From NCBI GenBank assembly GCA_035771165.1, contig JAWNZC010000122.1, forward strand, positions 2,645,501-2,709,500: a stretch of DNA of 64,000 bases. The letters are read 5' to 3'. Source of the stretch: Paragorgia papillata (lineage: Eukaryota; Cnidaria; Anthozoa; Scleralcyonacea; Coralliidae). A model generated the notes under the pieces. That model did not search any database and was not told the origin of the DNA. It saw nothing but the letters and a program-made list of their open reading frames with translations. The stretch's first letter is position 1, and each line of letters starts with the position of its first letter. Both the position numbers and the translations under genes were made by a program. Shown in pieces: positions 1 to 56,004 of this stretch.

Positions 1-44569
<44,569 letters not shown>

Positions 44570-45156
44570 CTAAGTCTGTAAATAAAATTATAAAATGAAT
44601 GTATGCCTGATAAGAATCATACCACCTTAGGATTAAGCCGCTGCACCATTTTACACCTGAACTTGGCAATCTCCTTCCTAGAAGTCCCAACCATTTTCGC
44701 TTGTCAGTCTGAAAGGAGCATGGTCTCTGAGAGCAATAATTCACCGTTGGGCCCATATACCCCCATTACCTCATTTCTGACTGTGACGTTTTTAAGCAAG
44801 ATGTATACTAATAGCCTAATATACCTTATGTGGTGGTACCCAATTCAATAGGAAGCCATCTAGAGAGGTTTAGTTTACTCTGAAATAAGATTTCGAACAG
44901 ACCAGCGCGTTACCCACCTGCAAATAGGAAGCGATGTCCCCCTATACAAAAAAGTATAAAGCAAAGGTAAACCCGTGTTCAAAATTCAATAAAATATTCA
45001 TAACATATACAAATTTCAGCAAAAAGTGCGCGCCCTGACAGATACTAATCAGGTCAGATACTAACCGACTAATTGTTGTGTATACAATATCTTGGATAAA
45101 GCAAAACGAAATGTAATTTTCCCAAAATATAAACTGCCAAGAATCCAAGATTAATT
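44570..45156. other. Upstream flank of the modular gene, no start exon recognised
   Basis: Up to about 44,945 the sequence is a decayed ShKT unit without its exon. The rest is AT-rich and has no recognised exon, signal-peptide frame or promoter. A minus-strand frame at 44,942-45,148 is hydrophobic but has no recognisable domain. The gene's 5' end may lie here in small exons or farther away. Confidence 0.5.
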
Positions 45157-46073
45157 CATAGACAATGGAAGGGTAACTGGATAGGAAACTTGCGAAACCG
45201 GAAACGATGTTTGCACAACTTGCTATGGTAATTATACACTTATAACATCAGACACTGCTGAACTTAAGTGATATTACACTTTTGTTTAGGCCTGCGCTAA
45301 ACGTCGCACAATAGACGAATTTAATTCGGACAAATTTAATTGCTTGAATTTTATTCGACGAGACTGCGACGTATAACTCGATTAAATTCGACACACGAAT
45401 TAAATTCGTCTCGGCAATTAAATTCGTCTGAATCAGACGGATAATGCCTGTTCGAGTTACACGACGAATTATTGTCGCGTCGAATGAAATGTTTCTCTTC
45501 TGTCTGTGGCAATTCGGTGCCATGTCTTCAAGAAGTCGTTTTCAGGCTCCACGAGTCCAAGTAAAAACAATTAAATTCGACTGAAATTCGACATTTAACT
45601 CGACGTCGCGTTTACGTCGCATTACCGACGAAGTTAATTTGAATTAAATTCGTCTGAATTAAATTCGTCTATACAAGCATCAAGAATTTCAGTTACCGGC
45701 CCAATTATGATGCACTATGGGATAGAATCAAAGGTCAAGTGAGCATTAATTAAGTCAGTGCCATTGTTGTGGCTCATGAATATTCTTTGTTAACAATGGC
45801 ACTGACTTAATTGGTGCTCACTTGACCTTTGATTCTATCCCATAGTGCATCATAATTGGGCCGCAAACTGAAATTCTTGATGCTTGTATTGTGCGACGTT
45901 TAGCGCAGGCCTTAATTTCAGCAATAGCTGATCCTGGCCATGTGGGACCACCCGTTAGGTGCATTAGCCCCTTATAAGTGTATAATTACCTGATAGCAAG
46001 TTGGGCAAACATCGTTTCCGGTTTCGTAACATCGTTTTAAGTTTCCTATCCAGTTCCCCTTCCATTATCTATG
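45157..46073. mobile_element. Outer inverted repeat, arms 45,157-45,245 and 45,972-46,073
   Basis: The left arm (from catagacaatgg to acacttataa) reappears inverted at the right, with about 90 bp aligned, a few substitutions and a 12-bp insertion in the right arm. Shared cores include aaacatcgtttccggttt and tttcctatccagtt. The arms enclose the Harbinger-like element at 45,289-45,911, suggesting that the latter inserted near the centre of an older foldback or non-autonomous element. Confidence 0.8.
45289..45911. mobile_element. PIF/Harbinger-like non-autonomous foldback element
   Basis: A perfect terminal inverted repeat of 24 bp begins GGCCTGCGCTAAACGTCGCA at the left and closes inverted at the right. 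It is flanked on both sides by TTA (45,286-45,288 and 45,912-45,914). A 3-bp TTA/TAA duplication is typical of PIF/Harbinger. Inside are many copies of attaaattcgtc in both orientations and a second long hairpin with arms 45,673-45,767 and 45,793-45,887. No transposase frame is present, so it is MITE-like. Confidence 0.8.
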
Positions 46074-46406
46074 ATTTTTGATAACGAAATACCGACGTTT
46101 TGAGCAGAGCCATTAGACTAGTTTAAGCTTCGCGTTTGAGAGCTCCGGGAAACGGCAGAATTGATTTTGTTAGTATAGTTTCTACTGGCCCTCCGCCACT
46201 TTACGTTTTGTATTTATTTCTTCATTATGATGGTGATTTTACGTTATTTGGTTCCTATTACGTCTGTTAAAAAGCTTTTCTTCTCATAATCCGAATCGGT
46301 TTCGAATTGGACTTATGGATTCTGTTTACAAGGAAAGTCAGCCTGGAGTTAGCTAGGCCAGCCTCAAAATTTCAGTTCGGTCTAGCAGGCGATCTGAGAT
46401 TAGACA
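46074..46406. other. Intergenic stretch, nothing recognised
   Basis: No coding frame, repeat pair or RNA was recognised, apart from a short gccagcctc motif near 46,360 that recurs at 47,208. Confidence 0.4.
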
Positions 46407-47125
46407 GGTGTCCCAGTTAATTTGGACCCCCCTAAATTCTGACCCCCCGTCCAAATCTACTAGTAAATATGGACTCCCGTTGACGGATTTGGACTCCCCC
46501 CCCCCTCCAAAAGTTAAATATATGTATTGTGAACACAGTAATATAAACGAAATTCATAATACCGAACAGTCTGAAGTTTTTTTGTCACTTTATATTAGTG
46601 ATAAAGAACACAAACCGTAAAATAGAAACCACTACCAGAGTTAGTAAAAGCGATCTCCAGTGCTCTCCATTTTTAGCGATGTTTATTTATCCTTGTAGTT
46701 GTATACATATTTTCCATTTGGTAACTTTCTAGTTTTTTGTAGTACTCACTCAGTTTAATAACAGTGTTAAGATTTTTAAATTTAGACAATGTTACTGGCA
46801 ATATAATTTTATTTGATGCATGTACGTCAACGAACCAAATTTTCGAACTATGAAAATGTCGCCCAACAATGTTTTTATTTGCTATTGCAACACAATAAGC
46901 TGGACTATATGTGTGGTTTATAACTCTTACTTGGATATGAAAATTAATGAATGTAACATATTCATCGTTTTCTGGGTTGTTTTGGGTATAAAAAATGTTT
47001 AAAAAGGGGGGTCCAAATCCGCCAACGGGGGTCCATATTTACTAGTAGATTTGGACCCCCCGGTCCAAATTTGGACCGGGGGGTCCAAATCTACTGGGGG
47101 GGGGGTCCAAATCCGCTGTGACACC
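46407..47125. mobile_element. MITE-like element with GGGGGTCCAAAT-rich inverted ends
   Basis: The ends are GGTGTCCCAG ... and its near-inverse ...CTGTGACACC. The left end (46,407-46,510) and right end (47,005-47,125) mirror each other over about 100 bp: ttggaccccc blocks, a 10-base C run at 46,496-46,505, a matching 10-base G run at 47,096-47,105, and actagtaaatatgg inverted as ccatatttactagt. The centre is AT-rich with no recognisable product. No clear target duplication was seen. Confidence 0.72.
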
Positions 47126-47786
47126 GGCGTGGACTTAATCTCATGAAAACGATCTACAGTAAAAACACTACAACCGACCTAAAGTAAGTCCGGCCTGAGA
47201 TCGGGCCAGCCTCAAGAGCAAACACTGTTTTTCCCAGGCCGGTAACTCGCCCTGGCGAGAACTCGGCATTGGCAGCCGGGATCTTGGCAAGGTGGAATGG
47301 AATAAACATTTCCCCATATAAACACTTTCCCCATTTACTCGGCATAGCGGGATAAATGTTTTATATTCGTTGCTTTATGTCACTTTCGTCGATGATAATC
47401 ACCTCAAATATTACAACTTGCCAGGTAACTCGCTTTCATATAAACAGAATGTAAAGTTTATTCCGGCAAACCGGGTAACTCGGCTGACCGAGTAACTCGC
47501 CTCCATATAAACAGGCCCTAAGAAAGAGGGCAGTTCAAACTAAACACTGCATATACCTCCACCAGCGAGTTATTAGAGATGTTTAAAAACGAGCCATCCC
47601 GCTAACCAGGCTAGCTCATGAAACAAACACATACATGTATGAATAAAATGCTTGATTGCACTCGTACCAATATTATGCAAAAATATTTGCATAAAATAAG
47701 GATAATGAGCGGAAGCAAGCATTTCTTCTACACCGAGAATCTTGCGGTCAGATTTTTATTAATTTCTCATGCAAATTTTGACTAAT
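47126..47786. repeat. Decayed repeats with GTAACTCG / CATATAAACAG motifs
   Basis: The motif gtaactcg occurs at least four times (about 47,240-47,505), several followed by catataaaca. Related GC-rich palindromic pieces (agcccggttaaccgggct type) occur at about 49,897-49,945, 50,083-50,135 and 56,620-56,655. This looks like remnants of one dispersed non-autonomous family, with no coding content. Confidence 0.45.
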
Positions 47787-47826
47787 CCCTTCTGAAGAAG
47801 ACTGGAAGGTCGAAACGCGTCGAGGG
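47787..47826 (+). ncRNA. Hammerhead-ribozyme-like motif
   Basis: In order: CCCTT (helix I, 47,787-47,791), core CTGAAGA (47,792-47,798; consensus CUGANGA), helix II GAC/GTC (47,800-47,802 with 47,809-47,811) around loop TGGAAG, core GAAA (47,812-47,815), a very short helix III, the cleavage triplet GTC (47,819-47,821), then GAGGG pairing with CCCTT. All invariant core positions fit a type I hammerhead. The weak points are one unpaired A (47,799) at helix II and a helix III of only about two pairs. Such minimal hammerheads are known in Penelope-like elements and retrozymes. No Penelope protein frame was seen nearby. Confidence 0.5.
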
Positions 47827-48067
47827 TTAACCGTGAATGGAAAGTACACAAACTTACACAAATTTCCACACCTCTTTGTCTTTATTCCAATTACATACTT
47901 CAAGCCACACCCATTTTACATACATCCACTACTAAATAACACCACAGTTTACGCATTAGTACATCTCATGTGTTTTTATACAATATGCTCGAAAACCTAT
48001 CCACAAACTAACGCCGATGGAGGTCCCACTTCCTACCTTATTTTATAAAAGTGGATTGGACAGAAAG

Positions 48068-48440
48068 GGGTAAAAAAACTAGACAAAGCTCCAGGATTAG
48101 ACAACATTCCGGCCAAGTTATTTAAAATAGGCGCAGCTATACGCCATCTAGCTAGCTCTTTATGTAACATTTGTAATAAATCAGTAGACACAGGAATATT
48201 TCCCACTGATTTGAAATGTGCAAAAGTATTTCCATTGCACAAACTAGTGACGACAAGGAATCGGAAAATAATTATAAGCCGATTTCGGTTACTTCTGTAG
48301 TCGCAAGTGTTTGAACGGGTTATTCAGTTATTGAATTATCTAACTATCAATAATCTAGCTATTGACAAAATATCAGTCAGGTTTTCGTCGTCCTTTACAT
48401 TCCACTATTACTGCTTTATTGGAAGCAACGAGCCAACGAC
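48068..48440 (+). pseudogene. Non-LTR retrotransposon reverse transcriptase, 5' part (broken)
   Basis: Translated pieces match the start of a LINE-type reverse transcriptase: DKAPGLDNIPAKLFK (fingers motif K-A-P-G-x-D-x-I-P), then NYKPIS, a typical second motif. There are at least two frame changes (about 48,243 and 48,310) and another near 48,380. After about 48,440 homology stops for some 500 bp and resumes at about 48,940, so the catalytic centre is deleted or replaced. Clade (CR1-like or other) not resolved. Confidence 0.72.
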
Positions 48441-48937
48441 TGAAGAATATCTCAATCTTGATGATGATCTCTTAAATAGTGTTCTTGGATTTAACCAAAG
48501 CATTATCGAAGCAAAGATCGACTTGAATAGCTGAATTATGTCTCCAATCTGATTCATGTAAACAAACGGTTTTCCTTGAAAATGACTTGATACGCACGAG
48601 TGAAGTTGGTGCGTACGTGTCGTGCTAAATGGCAGACATTGAGGGAAGCACAGAAAGTAGTGTTCCAAAACCGAAAACAATGTTCCAAGCAGATCGGATT
48701 CTTCATGTAAACACGTGCCCGGATTGACGTTTTTCGATCCGATTGGACTGTCAATCCGCTTCATCTATTTGCAACATAACTACAATCTAGAATCAATACG
48801 TACTCGAGCGACATATTTGTGCTACCACATATGATATACCGGCAGAGCGAGATAACGTCGTGCCGAAGTGCTAAGTTTATTGACAAATAAGAAGCTGGAG
48901 GGATTCCTGCTAATAACGCCATGTCTGCCAAATTATT

Positions 48938-49507
48938 GACAGCGTCTTTACGCGAGGCCATGACCAGTGTAGAAAATTGGGCAGCAGCTAAAAAATTACC
49001 TTTGAACGAGAGTAAGACCTAGCTAAGATGAAATCAAACTGTGATAACCAGATAGGGCTCCGAATAAGCTATCAACAAATTTCCAGTGCTGGTCTTGAAA
49101 TTGACCAGAACTTGAATTTTTAGGACCATGTTGACTGAAATATGTAAAAAGCTTGCGCAGCGCATTGGCATTCTTAATAGAATCAAACTTTGTTTGCCTA
49201 TCAAACAAACAGTTTTGTACTATGATTCTATTATAAAGCCCATATTTTCTTATTGTAGCACTGTATGGTCATGTTACAGTAAGGAAAATTTAACTACAGT
49301 AGAGTGTTAAGATTGCAAAAACGAGCAGCGAGAGTGATTTTAGATGCACCAAAACTGTCTTCGTCGGTTGAACTTTTTAACAGATTAAGGTGGCTTCCTT
49401 TTTATTTAAATAGTGAATTCCATAATAGAAACACTAGATATGCAAATTTAAATTTTATTTGCCCAAAATTTGTTAGAAAGACGGAATTAAGGTGGAACAA
49501 CATTTAG
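48938..49507 (+). pseudogene. Non-LTR reverse transcriptase, C-terminal part (broken)
   Basis: This continues the element at 48,068. The pieces VENWAAAKKLPLNESKT, CKKLAQRIGILNRIK and RLQKRAARVILDAP are characteristic of the thumb and C-terminal region of LINE polymerases. There are frameshifts near 49,020 and 49,300, and stops. The 3' end fades at about 49,505 without a tail. It has no endonuclease and is not functional. Confidence 0.8.
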
Positions 49508-50552
49508 CGTAACAACCAGTTATGAAACAGTCTGCCATTAGACCTCAAGAGACAAAGAAGTGCGCGTTTATTACTCGGGCTACTGTGGTAGGCCAAGTCT
49601 AGGGTTCGGCTCCGTTTCTGTTTCTTTTTGTTTTTGTTTTTGGGGTGTCACGAATGTGCAATTATTGCGCAATACTTTCCATATATGGAGCCTACTTCGA
49701 AAATTGACCGATTGTCATGTATATATTCTGTGGTCGTGAAGCACATCACTGATCAACCAGGAAAACCTACCAACACTTTGGCTAAAGGCAAAGCTGGTTT
49801 AAAAGAAAGAACTCGCAAAATCAAACACGAACATCAACAGCTTAAAGCCTATAAAGAAAGATGCCTCGTTGGACGAAGTGATTTCGGAACCGGGGTTGTT
49901 AAGGCTAGCCGGGTTGGCCCGGTTAACTGGGCTCACGCGATTGATTAGGATCTCACTGTGGTTTTGTAACTCGCATAAACTAAATGTACAAAGAAGAATT
50001 GGTTTAGTTTAGATGTAAACGAATCCTAACGTTGATTAAAATCTCCTTTTGTGGCCGAGGAAAGAGTTTCTAACACGAGTCAGCCCGGTTAACCGGGCTA
50101 GCTCGGCTCATGTAATCGGCCCCTATAAGACCTCCAAATATGCAAACTATGGAAGAGAATGGACGAGTTGCGAAAGACACGGGAATATGCATGCTGTGTT
50201 GATGTGTTCAATACATCATAGTTTACATCAGTGCATTTATAAATACATAAAGGAAGCTTGACCTGAAAAGATACAAGAAGCAAACGCCATAGACATAGTA
50301 CATCAAAAAACGTATTTACTATAAAGTAACAGCTTGCTGCTTATAGTCCAACAACTACAGAACGCAAATAATAACACTGATGAATAATTCAAAATATGAA
50401 TGTGTTGTACTGTTTGCATGTCTAGATTTCATGTAGGTGATTAAATATTTTCTGTTTGCTCGATATAAATAAATGCTATATCGAAATTATTGACTGGATG
50501 TGCCGAATCCAGCACTGTAGGTTTTGTCTACTGAAAGTGTTAAGATCGCCGT
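49508..50552. other. Intergenic stretch with GC-rich palindromic motifs
   Basis: A plus-strand frame at 49,628-49,948 (106 codons) resembles no family recognised here. Palindromic pieces containing cccggttaac occur at about 49,915 and 50,090. Otherwise the stretch is AT-rich with no supported gene. Confidence 0.35.
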
Positions 50553-52566
50553 TGTTATTCGGAAAAACGACTTGTTTACATGCATCAGCAACTGCTTTAT
50601 GCACCGCTTCATAAGACAATATATAGACTTCGTTCGATTTCTCATTATTAATACTCGCAAATTGAAAATTAAAAGTACCTCTAACCGTACAATCAAAATA
50701 TCTTTCAGAGTCTCAGTGCGGTTCTACATTGCATAACTACATTGCGTCCAAAACATATATCATTAGCAAACGCTTATGCGCGCTGTTCTGTGCATGGCTA
50801 TGCCAAGATTGCAGCAATCGCTAGCTCTGATCAGTAGCCCGAGTGAACGCCTAACAAGGCGTCTTGTCTAAGAACAAATATCAAGATTTATGTAATATAT
50901 ACAACATGAGCGGCCCTGTTGTATCGGATATACAAGCTCGAGCCGAAGGCAAGATACAAGCCGCGAATACGGCCGCGAATGTTGTATATTACTTAAGATA
51001 CGAATGCATCTAAAGAACCATATTTACAAACTATTTTAGCGATATACTCTATTTTCGCCATGAAAATCAAAGCTAAAGTTTAGGCAAATCAGCAGGATTT
51101 TGTATCAGATATACAACCTCCTTCACGGTCATGATTTCTTTTATGTTTTCTTCATGAATTATTAATGAGTATTTTAATACTAGATAAACAGCTTTCTCTT
51201 TATCATTTTCAGTCTTGATTTTGATGAAAGGGAGAGGCAGAGATGGAGATTTTGAAAAGGGAGTAAATCCCAAAAAGAATCCAAAAAGCTCTTCCGAAGC
51301 AGTAGTCTTTGCGACTAAAAATTTACTCTATGTTTTAAAAGAATCAAAACGCTACATAATTATTATTTTTATTTATCACAGAACTAGCTTTACCAAAGAA
51401 ATAAAACGTCTTCTTCATTATTCTTGCTTCTTCATTAAAGGCGAGATTAGGTCCATGTCTGGGCTTCAGACTTCGGGCTAATGCTAAAACGTTGGAAAAA
51501 CAATTCAGTGTGAGGTCTTGGCTTGGCTTGGCTTAATATATATATATATATACTTACCCAAGAAGGAGGTAGAAACAAGGTAAAGATATATGATGAATGC
51601 ATAAATCTTCATTGTCCAAGATCTTTAAATCACTTTTTGCATGCTGAGTGGTCTCTGCACTATAATACAAATAGTTAATATACCTTGGCTTTTTATACTG
51701 TTGATGTCCGGTAATCAAACCCGCCACTCTCGTTTTCGTTTTCACTCACGTGATCGGTGACCCCATGGGGGTGGTGAAACAATACGAAATATTTGAATAA
51801 GAAAGAGCTAATTCCCATACCGTACACCAATATGGCCGCCATTTCATTGTTTTGGTACACCAATATGGCCGCCGTGACGTCAGGTGAAAACGATCTATAG
51901 CTTGTTAGGCGGTCTACACGTAGGCCACGCCTTTGTCAGCTGCTTTGTTAAACAGTAAAGAATAAGGTAGCCAGTTTGGCGCCAGTATTGTTTTTATATG
52001 GTATAATTGATAACATAATTACGTCTAGAAATAGATGTACGAGTCGTTGTGTTCTGCACGACTTCACGAGTTCTGCACGAGTTCACCAAACATATTAGTA
52101 TAATTAAATGCTTACTAAATACTAATTCGACAAATCTGTAGAGAAGCACAAACGCGTCTAAACCGACCTTTATCATTTATATTTGTTCATTTATTTGTTC
52201 ATTATTTATATTATTGATTAAAGAAAGGCCTGTTTTTTCGAAATATTAACAAGACGCCTGCTTTGGCGTTCACTCGGGCTACTGATCAGCGCTAGCGATT
52301 GCTGCAACCTTGGCATAGCCATGCACAGATCAGCGCACATAAGCGTTTGCTAATGATATAAATTTTGGACGCAATGTAGTTGTGCAATGCAGAACCGCAC
52401 CGAGACTCTGAAAGCTATTTTGATTGTACGGTTAGAGGTACTTTTAATTTTCAACTTGCGATTATTAAATGACAAATCGAACGATATCGAAGTCTATATA
52501 TTATGTCTTATGAAGCGGTTGCATAAAGCGTTCGCTGATGCATGTAAACAACTCCGTCCGAATCAG
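50553..52566. mobile_element. Inverted-repeat element with ~315-bp arms
   Basis: Left arm 50,553-50,866 and right arm 52,250-52,566 are inverted copies with frequent small differences. Landmarks are gcagcaatcgctagc, agtagcccgagtgaacgcc, gctatgcca and gtacctctaaccgtacaat on the left, each found inverted on the right. The 1.38-kb spacer has no recognised transposase. It holds a small palindrome (about 50,891-50,992, gtaatata...tatattac), a TA run (51,535-51,552) and a 19-bp direct repeat gtacaccaatatggccgcc at 51,822 and 51,855. Confidence 0.72.
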
Positions 52567-53301
52567 CATACTTCAGAAGTCTTATTTGTATGTTCGAAGG
52601 GTTTACGAACGTGTACCAGAACAACGAATGGGAGATAGAAAGTTGAGTTTTGCTTTAGGTAATGAACATTTGCGCGCAATCACAAGACGCAAAGAAATAT
52701 ATGACAAGTCGACAGCTGTCAGTGGGCTACTGGTGTGTCGGTGTAAATTTGAACGGTTTTGAGAATTTTTGTGGATTGTCTCGTTTCGAAACAATATGTA
52801 TTTCAGCATTTTAGTACATTTTTATGTATGTATGTACTGTTGTTTTATACTATAAATACAAGAGTGCAGTGACTGCATATTTACATGCAATACTTTCTTG
52901 TGTTCATCTCAGCATGACATAATCAAACCATACAAGGTGTTTATACTATAATAATTCCGGAACGCGTTTCGACTTTGTCGCCTAAACGACAAGCTTTCCA
53001 AGGACGAAGAAACAGTGTGAGCGCTTGTTTGGCTTCGGATTAAAGATCTTTCTGAAATCTGAATGCCCTTTTAACAATTAAATGTTCAAGTGTTTACGTG
53101 TTAGGCGCTCGGCCAAGATGTTTTAGCTATAAGTTTACACGCAGAAATCCACCGTGCTTGGGACTTTTTATGTTACATGTATAGACGTATTCAATACTTA
53201 CTCAAAAAATGCGTCGAACATTGATATATTGAGACGCATCAATGCATGTGTTACTAGAGTCTAAAACATATACATTATAAAACATAAAAATATCATATTG
53301 T
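52567..53301. other. Intergenic stretch with a GAAACGCG hairpin
   Basis: No gene was recognised. On the minus strand, 52,960-53,004 folds into a hairpin (cttgtcg / cgacaaag) directly followed by TCGAAACGCG, the same tail as the hammerhead-like motif at 47,812. It lacks the CUGANGA core. It may be a degraded relative. Confidence 0.35.
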
Positions 53302-53591
53302 TTAAAGTGTCACTGAGACGAAATTTTTACCCCTACTTTTTTCTCTCTGAGCCTAAAGTGCATGTATCGAAGACTTACCAAACGAAGTTTCATGCTGTTA
53401 TTTGGAAAAGTAAAGCAGATATTGACGAAAGAAATACGCAAATTCGCGGCCGCCATTAAAATGGACGTGTTTATTTGAGACTGGATCTAGGATGTCTGTG
53501 ACGTCAGAGTCTCAACCCAACAAAACACCTTGTGTGATAGTAAACAAGCGTGGCCTGGAAGAATCGCTCATTAAAATTAAATTATTCCATC

Positions 53592-53729
53592 ATGCCATCA
53601 TCACGCTTTGTTGTACAAGATTGCAGCAATCAATCTGATATTAAAGCAGGAATATCCTTGCATAAGAGTCCAATTGACCAAATTGCGAAGAGAGTTTGGA
53701 TTAAATTTGTCCAAACGAACCAATTTTAA
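53592..53729 (+). pseudogene. Truncated THAP-type zinc-finger start of a transposase
   Basis: An open frame of 45 codons begins MPSSRFVVQDCSNQSD and continues GISLHKSP ... RVWIKFV. The spacing of Cys, Asn, His, Pro and Trp resembles the first half of a THAP DNA-binding domain. The first zinc Cys appears replaced. The frame ends exactly in the TTAA of a second terminal-repeat copy (53,730 onward). The rest of the domain and the catalytic region are absent. THAP domains lie at the N terminus of P and Kolobok transposases. Confidence 0.6.
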
Positions 53730-53760
53730 AGTGTCACTGAGACGAAATTTTCACTTCTCA
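53726..53760. repeat. Internal second copy of the TTAA terminal repeat
   Basis: TTAA at 53,726-53,729 is followed by AGTGTCACTGAGACG in the same orientation as the outer left end. It marks insertion or fusion of a related element that interrupted the THAP exon. Confidence 0.7.
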
Positions 53761-55232
53761 TTTTTATTTCATCATTGTGAAGTATACCCACCTACAACCT
53801 ACTGTACGAAGTTTTAACTCGAAATTCAAAAAAGAGGCGCTGTTATTGCGAGTATAGAAATCTTAAATTTGACGTGATAGCCTTAATGCTGTATACAAGA
53901 CGTTGTCAGTGAATGAAAAATAAAATATTCTATCAACACACACAGTTATACAGGATTCTAGTAATGAATGAGCAGCATATAAGCCCAATTGACAAATCAT
54001 ACGAGCAAACTGGGTTACACGCAATTTAAATCAGATGATTCATAGTTTGTTTCAATCAATTTTCCATGAAGATTTTTAGAGCGACCTAATTACTACAAAC
54101 AAGAGTTTTTCAGCGTGGTAATGTGCCTATTATTTGAAAGAGTATAACAAAACTTTGGAGCAGAGCCTTCTCGAGCTCCAAGGACGTGAACCGCTGGAAA
54201 ATAAACGAATATTTCTTGTCCCCTGTTCTTATATACCATACCATGGTAATCATAGTTCCACTATACTTTTACTTAAGATTATAAAATATATCATGTAAGT
54301 CTAAAGCAAACGACAACGAAGGTTGCATTTGATGTATTGTATTTATATATATAAAATACATGTATATACTAGCAACTCATTTAGTATTTTAAAACTTAAA
54401 GAAAATGCTATTAGATGTTACAAAATAAATAGCATAACTAACTCAATAAATATACAGTCTGATTTGCAAAGCAGCAAAGCGTAAATACTAATCTAAATAT
54501 TTTAGGGTATCAAATGTATCAGGCATCAAATACAAGCTAGAGCCACATTACATATACATACATATTTTTATACACATTCATACCAACATAAAGATAGTGT
54601 CTCTAGCCGACTAATACTGTCTTTCTCAAGAAGAAACCACAACGTCAGAATTGAAATGTTGCTATATTGAAAATGTATTGTACTTTTCTTCGGCAATATC
54701 TTGTTCGTATTGCGCGATTATCAATGTCATCAGCCGGAGCAATACAATCATCGTCCTGGCAAATTCCGAAACCAGATTCGTCCAAATGGGCTACCATATA
54801 CTCCAAACATATAACGGATGATTCCGTTTCAATCCATAGCCTGAAGAACAACTAAATGATGATGAATTCGACATTTTTGTTGTCAAATTATATGCGCTCT
54901 CGTTGTTTCTTCCTTAGTCACGCAAGTTTGGGTTAAGACTATGACGTCAAACACTTCTCAGGTATCAATATTCACAGTGAAGCAAATTTTAATGGCGGAC
55001 ACAATTTTCAGCATTTCAAACGTTTATAACTTTAAACCTATTTGTTTATATCGGTTTAAATTTTGTACACGGGGTACTTATATCTCAATAAAGTTCGTCG
55101 AAGTTAAATTTTCGCAAAACTTTGTGGTCGATTTTTCGTCTCAGTGACACTTTAACAATGCGATTAGCGTACGCGTTTCCTATTTTTGCCGATTTACCTA
55201 AACGCGAGTTCAGATATTTTAGTATTAGGCGT

Positions 55233-55532
<300 letters not shown>

Positions 55533-56004
55533 GGCGCAGAAGAACACACAAACTTTACGAAAAGAGTAAGGGAATCTAAACCCGTGTGAAAGTCGACCGA
55601 TTAATAATTTCCAGATATTCTACAGATAAGTCCTATTCATAATGCCAACGAGTGGGCTTGAAAATTAAACTAAAATAGATTCTGCTCACTAGATCAGATT
55701 TTAATTGTGGTTAACAGCAAAGAGTAATTATATGCCATAATCATAAGACAATTACATGCCGAAAATGTAATGTTCTGCACGAGTTAATAAAATAATACGA
55801 GTAGCAAGTAAATAAACAATAATTAAAGACCTACCAGCAGCTTCGATAAATTTCTAGACTAAATAATATAAATAATCTGACTGAGTCATTATAGTCCGAA
55901 AACCAGCATCGTGCTCAATTGTAGTAAAATAGTGACCCAGTTTGAAACGTTTCATCAACGATCTGTTTTCCCGAAATATTAATAAGTTAGTATATAATAT
56001 GAAG

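Larger units (their letters stand above)
53302..55155. mobile_element. TTAA-flanked DNA transposon remnant (Kolobok-like)
   Basis: TTAA at 53,302-53,305 is followed by AGTGTCACTGAGACG, and the inverse GTCTCAGTGACACT is followed by TTAA at 55,152-55,155. Subterminal sequences also mirror: ccgccattaaaat and tgacgtcagagtctcaaccca near the left (53,448-53,518) match inverted forms near 54,927-55,000. TTAA duplications plus a THAP-type transposase are features of the Kolobok superfamily. PiggyBac shares TTAA but not THAP. The rest of the interior has no intact transposase frame. Confidence 0.7.

Noticed and set aside
49628..49948. 106-codon plus-strand frame as a gene
   Set aside because: No recognised family, a low-complexity start, and no splice or promoter context. 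It lies between decayed repeats.
53571..53817. Plus-strand frame at 53,608-53,817 as a gene
   Set aside because: It overlaps the THAP-like frame in another phase and runs through a transposon terminal repeat.
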